Of a DNA stretch of 58,780 nt, positions 1-8,031 are shown piece after piece. Made by a program: the position numbers and the translations under genes. The notes under the pieces were generated by a model. The model ran no database searches, had not been told where the DNA came from, and was given only the letters and a program-made list of their open reading frames with translations. How positions within the stretch are numbered: the stretch's first letter is position 1; every line of letters starts with the position of its first letter. Source of the stretch: CAYGUI01 sp964353115 (GTDB lineage Bacteria; Pseudomonadota; Gammaproteobacteria; JAGOUU01); the NCBI GenBank assembly GCA_964353115.1, contig CAYGUI010000003.1, positions 1 through 58,780 of the forward strand. Direction: 5' to 3'.

Positions 1-185
1 AAGAATTACGTCATTCCCGCGAAGGCGGGAATTTAGCAATAAATCTAAATGTTTTCGAAATAAAAAAATATAGCAGTAAAATTAAAAATAATTTAGGGCA
101 AAATTTAGCTTGGATCAATAAAAATGATTATAAAAATTATCAAATTTTGCCAGTTACTGTAGATATAATTAATGCCTATTTTTAG
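1..185 (+). CDS. C-terminal end of an unrecognised protein (partial, 5' end outside window)
   Basis: The frame beginning at base 3 is open for 60 codons from the window edge to TAG at 183-185. The tail reads ...NYQILPVTVDIINAYF. The last four bases overlap the stop end of the convergent DUF2608 gene, as is common for real convergent genes. Codons 3-9 or so are the translated palindromic repeat (RHSREGGN), so the repeat seems to have inserted in frame near the C-terminus. No family is recognisable from the 50 or so non-repeat residues. It could also be a frame opened by chance in AT-rich DNA. Confidence 0.5.
   Translation, partial: ELRHSREGGNLAINLNVFEIKKYSSKIKNNLGQNLAWINKNDYKNYQILPVTVDIINAYF
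9..32. repeat. Palindromic repeat, half copy (HSREGGNP type)
   Basis: CGTCATTCCCGCGAAGGCGGGAAT, with self-complementary arms TTCCCGC/GCGGGAA around GAAG. The same 24 bases begin the element at 4151 and end the array at 58447-58472. Here only one half is present and it is read in frame by the partial gene. Confidence 0.85.
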
Positions 186-997
186 TATGACGCTCTCTCT
201 GGCTCTGACGGACTGCTCTGTAAAAGTTTATCTTTAGCTTCTTGATCAGAAATTAACTGACCAGTATCTTTGAAAACTCTTTCTTGCTCTTTAGCAATAT
301 CAAACATTCTAAACGGTCTACTTTTGGCTTCTTGTATTATATGGTGGTGATTTGTTGCAAGGGTGTAATGTATGCCATGAATATTATGAGGTTCAAAATG
401 GTATTTTTTTAAAGCTGTAATTACTTTGTGGACATTTTCTTCTTTGTCATCAATAAAAATTACTTTTTGAAAAATAGTTTCTGGGGTCATTCTATTTGCA
501 GCAAATGCTAATTCTAAACATTGACCTTTATGTTTGCCATCGCAAAAAATAATACCTTGTTGTATTTTTATATTTAATGGATTACTGGAATCGCCAAATA
601 GCATATACTCTCCATCCTCTAAAAAATTTTGATCAAATACAATTCCAAGATCGGCAAGTCTTTTGGCAGTAGGTTCAGCAAGAGCAAAGCTTCGTGCGGT
701 TAGCGCAATAATTATTAGGTTATCGCCAAACTCTTCACGCCAACGAGCAAATAATCTAGGAGTACGCGGATCAATTAGATCAAAAGTAGTTATTTTTTGT
801 ACCTGTAAATATAATTCTAGAGTTCCTTCAAAATCACCCGTTTTAACAGCATGATCATAAAACCATTTGTCACGCCCAAGATGTTGAGTGGAATGTGTTA
901 ATACGTCATCTATATCAAAAATTAATAAATTTTTTGCATCTGACTCTAATTTATTATATATATCTGCTATATTTGGCGTGCTGTGCAATCCTTGCAT
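182..997 (-). CDS. DUF2608-family HAD-like hydrolase
   Basis: 271 residues with haloacid-dehalogenase motifs in order. Motif I is IFDIDDVLT (residues 26-34, D28 and D30). Motif II is IIALTARS (T100). A lysine region DGKHKG lies at 153-158. The acidic motif IV is FIDDKEENV (181-189). This matches DUF2608 proteins known from Legionella and Coxiella relatives, which are predicted phosphatase-fold enzymes of unknown substrate. There is no signal peptide. The C-terminal 40 residues are charged and probably disordered. The gene stands alone, about 8 bases from the next gene upstream on the same strand, so the two may be co-transcribed. Phosphatase activity is inferred from fold motifs only. Confidence 0.8.
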   Translation of the reverse strand: MQGLHSTPNIADIYNKLESDAKNLLIFDIDDVLTHSTQHLGRDKWFYDHAVKTGDFEGTLELYLQVQKITTFDLIDPRTPRLFARWREEFGDNLIIIALTARSFALAEPTAKRLADLGIVFDQNFLEDGEYMLFGDSSNPLNIKIQQGIIFCDGKHKGQCLELAFAANRMTPETIFQKVIFIDDKEENVHKVITALKKYHFEPHNIHGIHYTLATNHHHIIQEAKSRPFRMFDIAKEQERVFKDTGQLISDQEAKDKLLQSSPSEPERASY

Positions 998-1005
998 AAA
1001 ATCCT

Positions 1006-1419
1006 CTAATTGTTTTTGACGTATTTCAGCCTACCAAATTTATTAATTATTAGACAATGTTTTTTATTAAAGATTATTTTCCCATTAGTGCTATTAGTAG
1101 TTCCATTGGGCAAAAATTCCAAATAATTATTTCTAAAAAATTTAAACTCTAGATTGTCATCAGGTTTTAATAATATTTTTTTATTAATATAAATTTTATT
1201 ATTATTTTTAATAATTATATTTTGCTTATCAGGAATGGCTGTTATAACCTGATTGGTTGCTATCGCATATTGCCTAGCAGTTGATATTGTATTTATTAAA
1301 TTATCAATAATAATTTTGTCATATATATTGTGATGATTTTGAAAAATATACTTAGGTGTTGATATTAATAGCAAAGCGCTTATTAAAATAACCAACTTAA
1401 TTTCAAATAAAATATTCAT
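1006..1419 (-). CDS. FimT/GspH-like pseudopilin-type protein
   Basis: 137 residues. One hydrophobic helix at residues 5-22 is followed by a small domain ending ...FLPNGTT..GKIIF...CLIINKFGRLK, which is the usual C-terminal layout of FimT/GspH minor pseudopilins (F-x-P-x-G and final GR). The classical prepilin peptidase site (G followed by F-T-L-x-E) is absent: the N-terminus is MNILFEIKLVIL. It may therefore be an unprocessed or diverged minor pilin. No ATG, GTG or TTG extends it upstream before a stop codon. It lies directly upstream of, and on the strand opposite to, the cytochrome oxidase cluster. Assignment is moderate. Confidence 0.5.
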   Translation of the reverse strand: MNILFEIKLVILISALLLISTPKYIFQNHHNIYDKIIIDNLINTISTARQYAIATNQVITAIPDKQNIIIKNNNKIYINKKILLKPDDNLEFKFFRNNYLEFLPNGTTNSTNGKIIFNKKHCLIINKFGRLKYVKNN

Positions 1420-1490
1420 AGTACCTGTAAATTTGCCAAAATTTATGCTTTAATTAAATAGTACTTTTTATGATTTGCAGGGAAGCAAGA

Positions 1491-3020
1491 GTGAAATTCA
1501 ATAAATTATTAATTAGCTTTTTTTTATTAAATTCAACAGCCAATATTTTTGCTTGGCACCCAATTTCAGATAAAGGTCCTTTTGACTATATTTATCCAAA
1601 ATATCCAGAAATTAATTACTCTAATAGCCGTGAAGATCAATTGGCTAAAAAAGGCGAGTATTTATCAAAAGCCGGAGATTGTATAGCCTGTCATACTAAT
1701 ATGGCAGAAAAGGGTAAGCCTTTTGCTGGTGGTTTGCCAATAGTCTCCCCATTTGGAACTTTTTATACTCCAAATATAACCCCTGATAAAAAAACTGGTA
1801 TTGGTACTTGGACTGAGAAAGATTTTATTCGTGCGATGAAGCATGGAAAAATGCCAAGTGGTGCTAATTATTTCCCAGCTTTGCCATATGTATTTTTTTC
1901 AAAAGTATATGAAGAAGATATAAAAGCTATTTTTGCCTTTTTGAAAAAAGTTCCAGCTGTTGAGATGCAAAATAAAGAATATTCTTTTCCACTTAATGTA
2001 CCTGGTGCGAGACTTGGTATGTATGTTTGGAATTTTTTATTTTTTAAGGATACTGGCGATTATAAGTACGATGATACGCATACCAAAGGGTGGAACCGCG
2101 GTGCTTATTTAGTAGAAGGTCTTGGGCATTGCTCTATGTGTCATACGCCGCTTAATGTTTTAGGATCACCGAAAACTAAATATTATTTGACCGGTGGTTT
2201 TGTTGATGGTTACTGGGCGCCAAATATTACTCGTTGGGGGCTTAAAGGTAATAGTCAGTATGAAGTCGCAGAGGTTTTTGCTGATGGTAAGTTAATTAAT
2301 AAAGCTGGCCCTGTTGCAGGTCCTATGGCTGATGTTAATCATAATAGCCTTGGATATTTGACCAAAGAAGATCAAGAAGCAATCGCAACTTATTTAAAAA
2401 CAATAGTTAGTGAAGAGCCATTTCAACCAAATCTTCATGAAGCTCAAGCCCCATTAAAATTAGGTCGACAAGTATATATCAATGCTTGTGTTCATTGTCA
2501 TCAAGAAGGTGTTTTAGGGGCTCCAAGAATAACTGACGAAGGCAACTGGGTTGATAGGTTAAAGGCTGCTGGAAAACAATCTTTATATCGCAATGCAATT
2601 AATGGTTATAACCAAATGCCAGCTAAAGGTGCATGCGTAACTTGCTCTGATCAAGATATTAAAAAAGCAGTGGATTATATTTTACATGAAGCTTTGCCAC
2701 GTGATAAATGGCAGGCATTTGTTGATAATAAAAGCTTTGTTTTAAAGCCAAGTGACATTGATGGCAAAAAAATATATCAAAATAATTGTGCTCATTGTCA
2801 TAATAACGGCTCGGTAGGAGCGCCGAAATTTGGTGATAAAAAAGTATGGAACAGAATTACTGTCAAAAATTTTGACAAAATAATTTATGAAATTAGCTCT
2901 GGCAAAAATAACTCCCATCCAGTTGGCGGATGTAAGCATTGCACAACTGCTGAAGTAATAGCTGCTACTAAATATATAATGGATAACAGTACTGATGAGA
3001 AAAATTACGAATTATGGTAA
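1491..3020 (+). CDS. Tetraheme c-type cytochrome (diheme module plus two cytochrome c5 modules)
   Basis: Start chosen at GTG 1491 because CAGGGAAG sits about 6 bases upstream and the product then opens with a clean signal peptide (VKFNKLLISFFLLNSTANIFA). An ATG at 1470 gives a longer product without a good leader. Numbered from that ATG, heme-binding CxxCH motifs are at 71-75, 221-225, 340-344 and 440-444. The first two lie in domains like the cytochrome subunit of membrane alcohol dehydrogenases. The last two lie in cytochrome c5-type domains, each with the family's second CxxC (389-392 CVTC, 488-491 CKHC), probably a disulfide. The protein would be periplasmic. The gene overlaps coxB by 26 bases, so it is probably an electron donor to the caa3 oxidase. 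The donor role is inference. Confidence 0.8.
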   Translation: MKFNKLLISFFLLNSTANIFAWHPISDKGPFDYIYPKYPEINYSNSREDQLAKKGEYLSKAGDCIACHTNMAEKGKPFAGGLPIVSPFGTFYTPNITPDKKTGIGTWTEKDFIRAMKHGKMPSGANYFPALPYVFFSKVYEEDIKAIFAFLKKVPAVEMQNKEYSFPLNVPGARLGMYVWNFLFFKDTGDYKYDDTHTKGWNRGAYLVEGLGHCSMCHTPLNVLGSPKTKYYLTGGFVDGYWAPNITRWGLKGNSQYEVAEVFADGKLINKAGPVAGPMADVNHNSLGYLTKEDQEAIATYLKTIVSEEPFQPNLHEAQAPLKLGRQVYINACVHCHQEGVLGAPRITDEGNWVDRLKAAGKQSLYRNAINGYNQMPAKGACVTCSDQDIKKAVDYILHEALPRDKWQAFVDNKSFVLKPSDIDGKKIYQNNCAHCHNNGSVGAPKFGDKKVWNRITVKNFDKIIYEISSGKNNSHPVGGCKHCTTAEVIAATKYIMDNSTDEKNYELW

Positions 3021-4125
3021 ATATGCGGCCATAGTACCGCTTTTATTATTGTCATCGTGTGGTAATAAAATAAACATGCCTTATGGTGTAACGCCAATTA
3101 GTCATGATATGTATGACTTGCATATGTTTATAATTTACGTGTGCATTGGTATTGCAATATTTGTTTATGGTCTAGCTTCTTATATTTTATTTTTTCATCG
3201 AAAATCACGTGGTGCTGTTGCCAGTAAAACTCATGGAAATACGTATTTAGAAATATTATGGACATTAATACCTGTAATTATTCTAATAATTATTGCTATC
3301 CCAGGAACTAAAGTTACCGCAAAAATTTTTAATGCAGATAAAGCTGATATAAATATAAAAATAACTGGTTATCAGTGGAAATGGCGTTATGAATATTTAG
3401 ATTATGATATCGATTTTTTCAGTAATCTTGCGACACCTCAAGATGAAATTTTAGGAAAAAAAGTAAAAGATAAATGGTACCTATTAGAGGTTGATGAGCC
3501 GATGGTTGTACCAATTCATAAAAAAATTAGATTTTTATTAACATCTAATGATGTTAACCATTCTTGGTGGGTGCCTGATCTTGGTGTAAAACAAGATGCA
3601 ATTCCAGGATTTATTAATGAAAAATGGGCATGGATTGAAACGCCTGGTATTTATCGTGGGCAATGCACCGAGCTTTGTGGTGTTTTTCATGGGTTTATGC
3701 CAGTTGTTGTTAAAGCTGTTCGTCAAGAAGAGTTCGATGCATGGGTAAAATCTCATACTAAGTCGCCACGTAATCAAGATACTGCAGCTACAGATGATAA
3801 ATTAGACTTCCCAACTATTATGGAACGTGGGAAAAAAGTTTATGACAAATATTGCGTTGCTTGTCATCAAGCTGATGGTAAAGGGATTCCACCATTATTT
3901 CCAGCACTTCGTGGTAGTTCGGTTGCAGTTGGCGAGCCAATATCACGTCATATAGATATTATATTGCACGGTGTTACTGGTAGTGCAATGCAGGCTTTTG
4001 CTGATCAAATGACTGATGACGAAATTGCTTATGTTGTTACCTATGAGCGTAATGCTTGGGAAAACAATACCGGGGATATTATTACTCCTGAAGAAGTGGC
4101 AAAAGGTAGGAGGGGAAGTGACTAA
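2995..4125 (+). CDS. coxB: Cytochrome c oxidase subunit II with fused cytochrome c domain
   Basis: 376 residues, caa3-type. A lipoprotein leader ends in the lipobox LSSC (C22). Two membrane helices at about 42-66 and 85-105 follow. The CuA site is visible as H189 and the CxxxCxxxHxxM cluster C224, C228, H232, M235. A cytochrome c domain with CVACH at 287-291 ends the protein. It accepts electrons and passes them through CuA to subunit I. The start overlaps the upstream cytochrome gene by 26 bases, which supports a single operon. The gap to coxA (146 bases) is filled by a palindromic repeat. Confidence 0.97.
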   Translation: MRKITNYGKYAAIVPLLLLSSCGNKINMPYGVTPISHDMYDLHMFIIYVCIGIAIFVYGLASYILFFHRKSRGAVASKTHGNTYLEILWTLIPVIILIIIAIPGTKVTAKIFNADKADINIKITGYQWKWRYEYLDYDIDFFSNLATPQDEILGKKVKDKWYLLEVDEPMVVPIHKKIRFLLTSNDVNHSWWVPDLGVKQDAIPGFINEKWAWIETPGIYRGQCTELCGVFHGFMPVVVKAVRQEEFDAWVKSHTKSPRNQDTAATDDKLDFPTIMERGKKVYDKYCVACHQADGKGIPPLFPALRGSSVAVGEPISRHIDIILHGVTGSAMQAFADQMTDDEIAYVVTYERNAWENNTGDIITPEEVAKGRRGSD

Positions 4126-4150
4126 TTTTAGTTCTTTTAGCGAGAACTTC

Positions 4151-4217
4151 CGTCATTCCCGCGAAGGCGGGAATCCATTTTTTATAAGACTAGATTCCCG
4201 CCTTCGCGGGAATGACG
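4151..4217. repeat. Palindromic repeat element, full inverted copy
   Basis: Two perfect 25-base inverted arms (4151-4175 and 4193-4217) surround a 17-base loop. The arms read CGTCATTCCCGCGAAGG... and the exact complement. In translation the halves give HSREGGNP and SRLRGND, a signature seen in palindromic repeats of several intracellular and other bacteria. It lies between coxB and coxA inside one operon. There it could form a strong RNA hairpin that affects coxA mRNA level or stability. That effect is inference. Confidence 0.9.
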
Positions 4218-4271
4218 AAATCTTTTGTGGGAATAACGAAAATATTAAATTATTTATGGAGAGCATCATTC

Positions 4272-5822
4272 ATGCTACAAGTAATTAAACATTATCTTGG
4301 TACAACTAATCATAAAGATATAGGAAATTTATATTTATGGACCGCTGCAATTGCTTTATTAATTGGCGGAGCCATGGCTTTATTGATTAGAATTGAATTA
4401 GTTCAGCCAGGCAGAGTATTGCTTGATCCTAATTTTTATAACCAGATGATCACTTTGCATGGCCTAATAATGGTTTTTGCGGTTGTTATGCCGGCATTTG
4501 TTGGTTTTGCTAATTGGCAAGTACCTCTTATGATTGGTGCTCCTGATATGGCGCTTCCAAGATTAAATAATTTTAGCTTTTGGATTTTGCCATGCGCAAT
4601 ACTAATGCTTATTAGTACTTTATTTATGGATGGGGGCGCACCAAACTTTGGCTGGACTTTTTATGCCCCGCTATCTACAACATACGCACCGCCAAGCACA
4701 GATTTTTTTATTTTTTCTGTACACATGTTGGGTATTTCTTCAATTGCGGGATCAATAAATATAATTGTAACTATTTTTAATTTACGTGCACCAGGCATGC
4801 GTTTATTGGATATGCCTTTATTTTGCTGGACTTGGTTAATTACGGCTTTCTTATTAATTATTGTAATGCCAGTTTTAGCGGGATGCGTCACAATGATGTT
4901 AACAGATCGTAATTTTGGCACATCTTTTTATGATGCTGCTGGTGGTGGTGATCCGTTATTATTTCAGCATTTATTTTGGTTTTTTGGTCATCCGGAAGTT
5001 TATATTTTAGTTTTACCAGCATTTGGTATTATTTCAGAAATTATTCCAACTTTTAGTCGTAAGCCAATATTTGGTTATGGTTCAATGATTATTGCGATTG
5101 GATGTATCGCATTGGTTTCGATGTTTGTATGGGCGCATCACATGTTTACGGCAGGTATGCCGCTTAATGGTGAATTATTTTTCATGTATACCACAATGGT
5201 TGTTGCAGTTCCCACGGGAATTAAAGTTTTTAACTGGCTTGCGACAATGTTTCGTGGATCGCTTACATTTGAAACTCCAATGTTATTTGCTGTTGCTTTT
5301 GTTTTAATGTTTACCTTTGGCGGATTTACTGGAGTGATGCTCTCTGTTGCGGCAGTTGATTTTCAATATCAAGATACATATTTTGTTGTTGCACATTTTC
5401 ACTATGTATTAGTTGCTGGAGTATTATTCGCTATTTTAGGCGGAATTTATTACTGGTTTCCTAAATGGAGCGGAAAGATGTATAGCGAAAAATTAGGTAG
5501 ATGGCATTTTTGGCTGTCATTAATTTCAGTTAATATAACTTTTTTTCCAATGCATTTCTTAGGTCTAACTGGCATGCCGCGTCGAATACCGGATTATAAT
5601 TTACAATTTACTGATTTTAATGTTCTAGCTACTATTGGGTCATTTGTTTTTGGGTTTGCACAATTAATTATTTTTTATAATATTATTCACTCTATATTTA
5701 AAGGTGAAAAAGCATCAGATAAGGTATGGGAAGGAGCCCATGGGTTAGAGTGGACATTACCATCTCCAGCTCCATATCATAGTTTTTCAACACCACCAAA
5801 ATTTAAACCACAAGAATATTAG
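4272..5822 (+). CDS. coxA: Cytochrome c oxidase subunit I
   Basis: 516 residues from ATG 4272, which has GGAGAG about 8 bases upstream. An in-frame ATG 60 bases earlier lies in the palindromic repeat and is rejected. The N-terminus, HYLGTTNHKDIGNLYLW, is the standard opening of heme-copper oxidase subunit I. About 12 membrane helices are present, with heme and CuB ligands in FGHPEVYILVLPAFG, WAHHMFTAGM and VVAHFHYVL. The GHPEVY glutamate and tyrosine indicate an A-type oxidase. It is the catalytic subunit that reduces oxygen and pumps protons in the inner membrane. No Cox11 (ctaG) gene follows it; coxC starts 8 bases after the stop. Confidence 0.98.
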   Translation: MLQVIKHYLGTTNHKDIGNLYLWTAAIALLIGGAMALLIRIELVQPGRVLLDPNFYNQMITLHGLIMVFAVVMPAFVGFANWQVPLMIGAPDMALPRLNNFSFWILPCAILMLISTLFMDGGAPNFGWTFYAPLSTTYAPPSTDFFIFSVHMLGISSIAGSINIIVTIFNLRAPGMRLLDMPLFCWTWLITAFLLIIVMPVLAGCVTMMLTDRNFGTSFYDAAGGGDPLLFQHLFWFFGHPEVYILVLPAFGIISEIIPTFSRKPIFGYGSMIIAIGCIALVSMFVWAHHMFTAGMPLNGELFFMYTTMVVAVPTGIKVFNWLATMFRGSLTFETPMLFAVAFVLMFTFGGFTGVMLSVAAVDFQYQDTYFVVAHFHYVLVAGVLFAILGGIYYWFPKWSGKMYSEKLGRWHFWLSLISVNITFFPMHFLGLTGMPRRIPDYNLQFTDFNVLATIGSFVFGFAQLIIFYNIIHSIFKGEKASDKVWEGAHGLEWTLPSPAPYHSFSTPPKFKPQEY

Positions 5823-5829
5823 GATAATC

Positions 5830-6702
5830 ATGGCAACAGGAAATTATTACGTACCACATCAAAGTTATTGGCCTTCATTATGTTGTTTGGGGATCGTATT
5901 GTCATTAGCTGGTTTTGCTAATTGGCTGCATGTTGATTGGTATGGAGCACATGTATTTTTTATTGGTGCGAGTATTTTAGTAACATCATTATTTTTTTGG
6001 TTTCGGGAAGTTATTACAGAAGGGCGTCAGGACTTATTTAGCCATCAGGTTGAGCATAGTTTTAAATTGGGAATGTTATGGTTTATTTTTTCTGAAGTTT
6101 GTTTTTTTGGAACATTCTTTGGAACCCTAGCTTTTATAAGATTATATGTTATCACTTCGTTAGGCGGTGAAGGAGCGCATGATCCGTTAACGCATTATAT
6201 AGAATGGCCAAATTTTGTCGCAAATTGGCCACTGCTTAAAAATCCTGATAATGCTAAATTTCTTGGTGCTTATCGTGGAGAGGGGCCTTGGGGATTGGCA
6301 TTAATTAACACAGCTATATTATTAACAAGTAGTATTACTGTTACGATTGCGCACTGGGGTCTTAATCTTGGTAAGCGCAAAGTTTTAATTGGCGGCTTAA
6401 TTGCGACTGTTTTACTTGGGATATTATTCTTATTTTTGCAGGCCAAAGAGTATCATGAGGCTTATACTCAGTTTAATTTGACTCTAAGATCAGGGATTTA
6501 CGGCGCTACGTTTTTTATGATGACTGGATTTCACGGTGCGCACGTTACACTTGGGACTTTTATGTTGCTGATTATCACTATCAGGGCCATGGCCGGCCAC
6601 TTTTCTCCAGATAAGCAATTTGGATTTGAAGCAGCGGCCTGGTATTGGCACTTTGTTGACGTTGTTTGGTTGTTCTTATTTATTTTTGTTTATTGGTTAT
6701 AG
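5830..6702 (+). CDS. coxC: Cytochrome c oxidase subunit III
   Basis: 290 residues, seven predicted membrane helices. Conserved features include the N-terminal NYYVPHQSYWP, the E in FSEVCFFGTFFG, GFHGAHVTLG and the terminal WYWHFVDVVWLFLFIFVYW. AGGA precedes the ATG. The subunit stabilises subunit I in the membrane. It is the last gene of the cox operon on this strand and meets the DUF2909 gene tail to tail with a 6-base overlap. Confidence 0.97.
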   Translation: MATGNYYVPHQSYWPSLCCLGIVLSLAGFANWLHVDWYGAHVFFIGASILVTSLFFWFREVITEGRQDLFSHQVEHSFKLGMLWFIFSEVCFFGTFFGTLAFIRLYVITSLGGEGAHDPLTHYIEWPNFVANWPLLKNPDNAKFLGAYRGEGPWGLALINTAILLTSSITVTIAHWGLNLGKRKVLIGGLIATVLLGILFLFLQAKEYHEAYTQFNLTLRSGIYGATFFMMTGFHGAHVTLGTFMLLIITIRAMAGHFSPDKQFGFEAAAWYWHFVDVVWLFLFIFVYWL

Positions 6703-6900
6703 TAAACCATGCGGTTGAATTAGATTAAGAAAATAGCTGACAACTAGTCCAAATAAGAGCATTACCGATAATAAAATACGCAAACTTAACGCTTTAGTAG
6801 CCTTGAGATTCTTATTGTTTTTAGTGATTTGAGAGATGCTGTAGGCCATTAGAGCAATAATTCCAAGCATCATAGTTAAAGAATATAACTTAATAATCAT
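6697..6900 (-). CDS. DUF2909 family twin-helix membrane protein
   Basis: 67 residues from ATG 6900, which has AAGGA 6 bases upstream; a longer reading frame to 6966 lacks support. Two membrane helices flank a basic loop with KATKALSLRILLSVML and the end is YFLNLIQPHG, the pattern of DUF2909 proteins. In many proteobacteria this gene lies in the cytochrome oxidase cluster next to coxC and surf1, as here, although usually on the same strand. A role in oxidase assembly is likely but unproven. Confidence 0.75.
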   Translation of the reverse strand: MIIKLYSLTMMLGIIALMAYSISQITKNNKNLKATKALSLRILLSVMLLFGLVVSYFLNLIQPHGLL

Positions 6901-6955
6901 ATATTTCATCCTTGTTGTTAATACAAATAAATTATAACATTTTTTAAAAATATTG

Positions 6956-6984
6956 TTGACAGCCATATATTATCTCTATAGAAT
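6956..6984 (+). promoter_or_regulatory. Sigma-70 promoter of the tRNA pair
   Basis: TTGACA (6956-6961), a 17-base spacer and TAGAAT (6979-6984). This is a near-consensus promoter whose expected start lies about 10 bases before tRNA-Ala at 7001. Confidence 0.8.
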
Positions 6985-7000
6985 TATGCACATAGCTTTC

Positions 7001-7073
<73 letters not shown>

Positions 7074-7100
7074 CAGTACTGAGGCTGGCATATCAAATAT

Positions 7101-7176
7101 GTCCCCATCGTCTAGAGGCCTAGGACATCGCCCTTTCACGGCGGCAACAGGGGTTCGAATCCCCTTGGGGACGCCA
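7101..7176 (+). tRNA. tRNA-Glu (anticodon TTC), integration target
   Basis: 76 bases including an encoded CCA. The acceptor GTCCCCA pairs with TGGGGAC, the anticodon arm is CGCC-CTTTCAC-GGCG with TTC, and the T-arm is AGGGGTTCGAATCCCCT. Bases 7129-7176, from the anticodon stem to the CCA, are repeated exactly at 41580-41627. The element has therefore replaced the 3' half with its own identical copy and left the tRNA functional. Confidence 0.97.
7129..7176 (+). repeat. attL core: 48-bp direct repeat, left copy
   Basis: Identical over 48 bases to 41580-41627. Identity stops sharply at both ends: the next base differs on each side. The copy forms the 3' half of tRNA-Glu. Confidence 0.93.
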
Positions 7177-7243
7177 TTTTTCTTTATTAAAATCAAGAAG
7201 ATGGCGTTTGCAGCTCAAGTCTCTTAAATTTTCGTTCATTTTA

Positions 7244-7260
7244 GGGTGCAAATGGGGTGC
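7244..7260 (+). promoter_or_regulatory. Putative integrase arm site, left
   Basis: GGGTGCAAATGGGGTGC contains two GGGTGC hexamers 11 bases apart. A near-identical copy (GGGTGCAAATAGGGTGC) lies at 41438-41454, also just inside the other att repeat. This symmetry suggests arm-type binding sites for the recombinase. That function is inferred from position only. Confidence 0.55.
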
Positions 7261-7341
7261 ATTTTTTTGAATATAATTTAAATCTAATGCTATTTAATCA
7301 TTATCTGATATAATTTTATCAAACATCACAAGGTAGTTAGG

Positions 7342-8031
7342 ATGCATGATAAGGACGTAACCAAAATTATTTTTCTTTCAATGTTATTGGCTTTTATCGT
7401 CAATACTTCGTGTTTTGCAGGAAGTAAATTATTTCAGCTTGGTCATTTGTACATATCGGCAGGTTCTTTTATCCATCCGCTATCGTATTTAATAGTTTCG
7501 CTTGTCACTATTGGCTATGGTATTAATTTTGCTAAAAAAATAATATTATTTTCTAGTTTATTTAATTTAGGTTCAGCGTTATTTCTTGTCATTATGTCGC
7601 ATGTTTCAGGTGCTGAAATATTTAATGTACAAAATAATAATTATGATCAGGTAATGGGAGTGACTGGTTCAATACTAATATTTTCTTCTATAGCCTATTA
7701 TTGTTCTGAAATGCTCAATGCCAAGTTATTAAATTATTTTAGTTCGCGATTATTTTCATCAAATTCATTTTTGATCGCTTTACTTTCAACATCTGCAGCA
7801 ATTATTTTGGATACGTTATTTATGATTCCTGTGATGGCCAAAAGTGCGCAATATAATTTTTATATAATATTGTATAAAGTTTTATCACTAATAATAATAA
7901 AAATATGCTTTGAGGCATTAATACTAACTCTATTACCATCTTGCCTTAATTTCATACGTAAGGATGATGTATTATTAAATAGTTCACAAAGAATTAGTTC
8001 GATAAAATATCAGGAGTTGCTTAATGATTAG
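7342..8031 (+). CDS. VUT-family (YhhQ-like) membrane transporter, divergent
   Basis: 229 residues with six or so hydrophobic helices. The opening segment SKLFQLGHLYISAGSFIHPLSYLI and the later ...AIILDTLFMIPV match VUT/DUF165 proteins, which include the queuosine-precursor importer YhhQ. The family's acidic DxxTEVYG motif is altered to SLVTIGYG, so substrate and activity are uncertain. AGG precedes the ATG. The stop overlaps the methyltransferase start by 8 bases, so the two are co-translated cargo of the element. Confidence 0.6.
   Translation: MHDKDVTKIIFLSMLLAFIVNTSCFAGSKLFQLGHLYISAGSFIHPLSYLIVSLVTIGYGINFAKKIILFSSLFNLGSALFLVIMSHVSGAEIFNVQNNNYDQVMGVTGSILIFSSIAYYCSEMLNAKLLNYFSSRLFSSNSFLIALLSTSAAIILDTLFMIPVMAKSAQYNFYIILYKVLSLIIIKICFEALILTLLPSCLNFIRKDDVLLNSSQRISSIKYQELLND

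Noticed and set aside
2634..2954. CVTC-S and CKHC-T in the tetraheme cytochrome as degenerate heme sites
   Set aside because: Both sit exactly where cytochrome c5 proteins carry a second CxxC, usually a disulfide, so they are family features and not broken heme motifs.
4016..4288. 90-codon open frame between coxB and coxA
   Set aside because: It begins inside coxB in another frame and its middle is only the translated palindromic repeat (HSREGGNP, SRLRGND).
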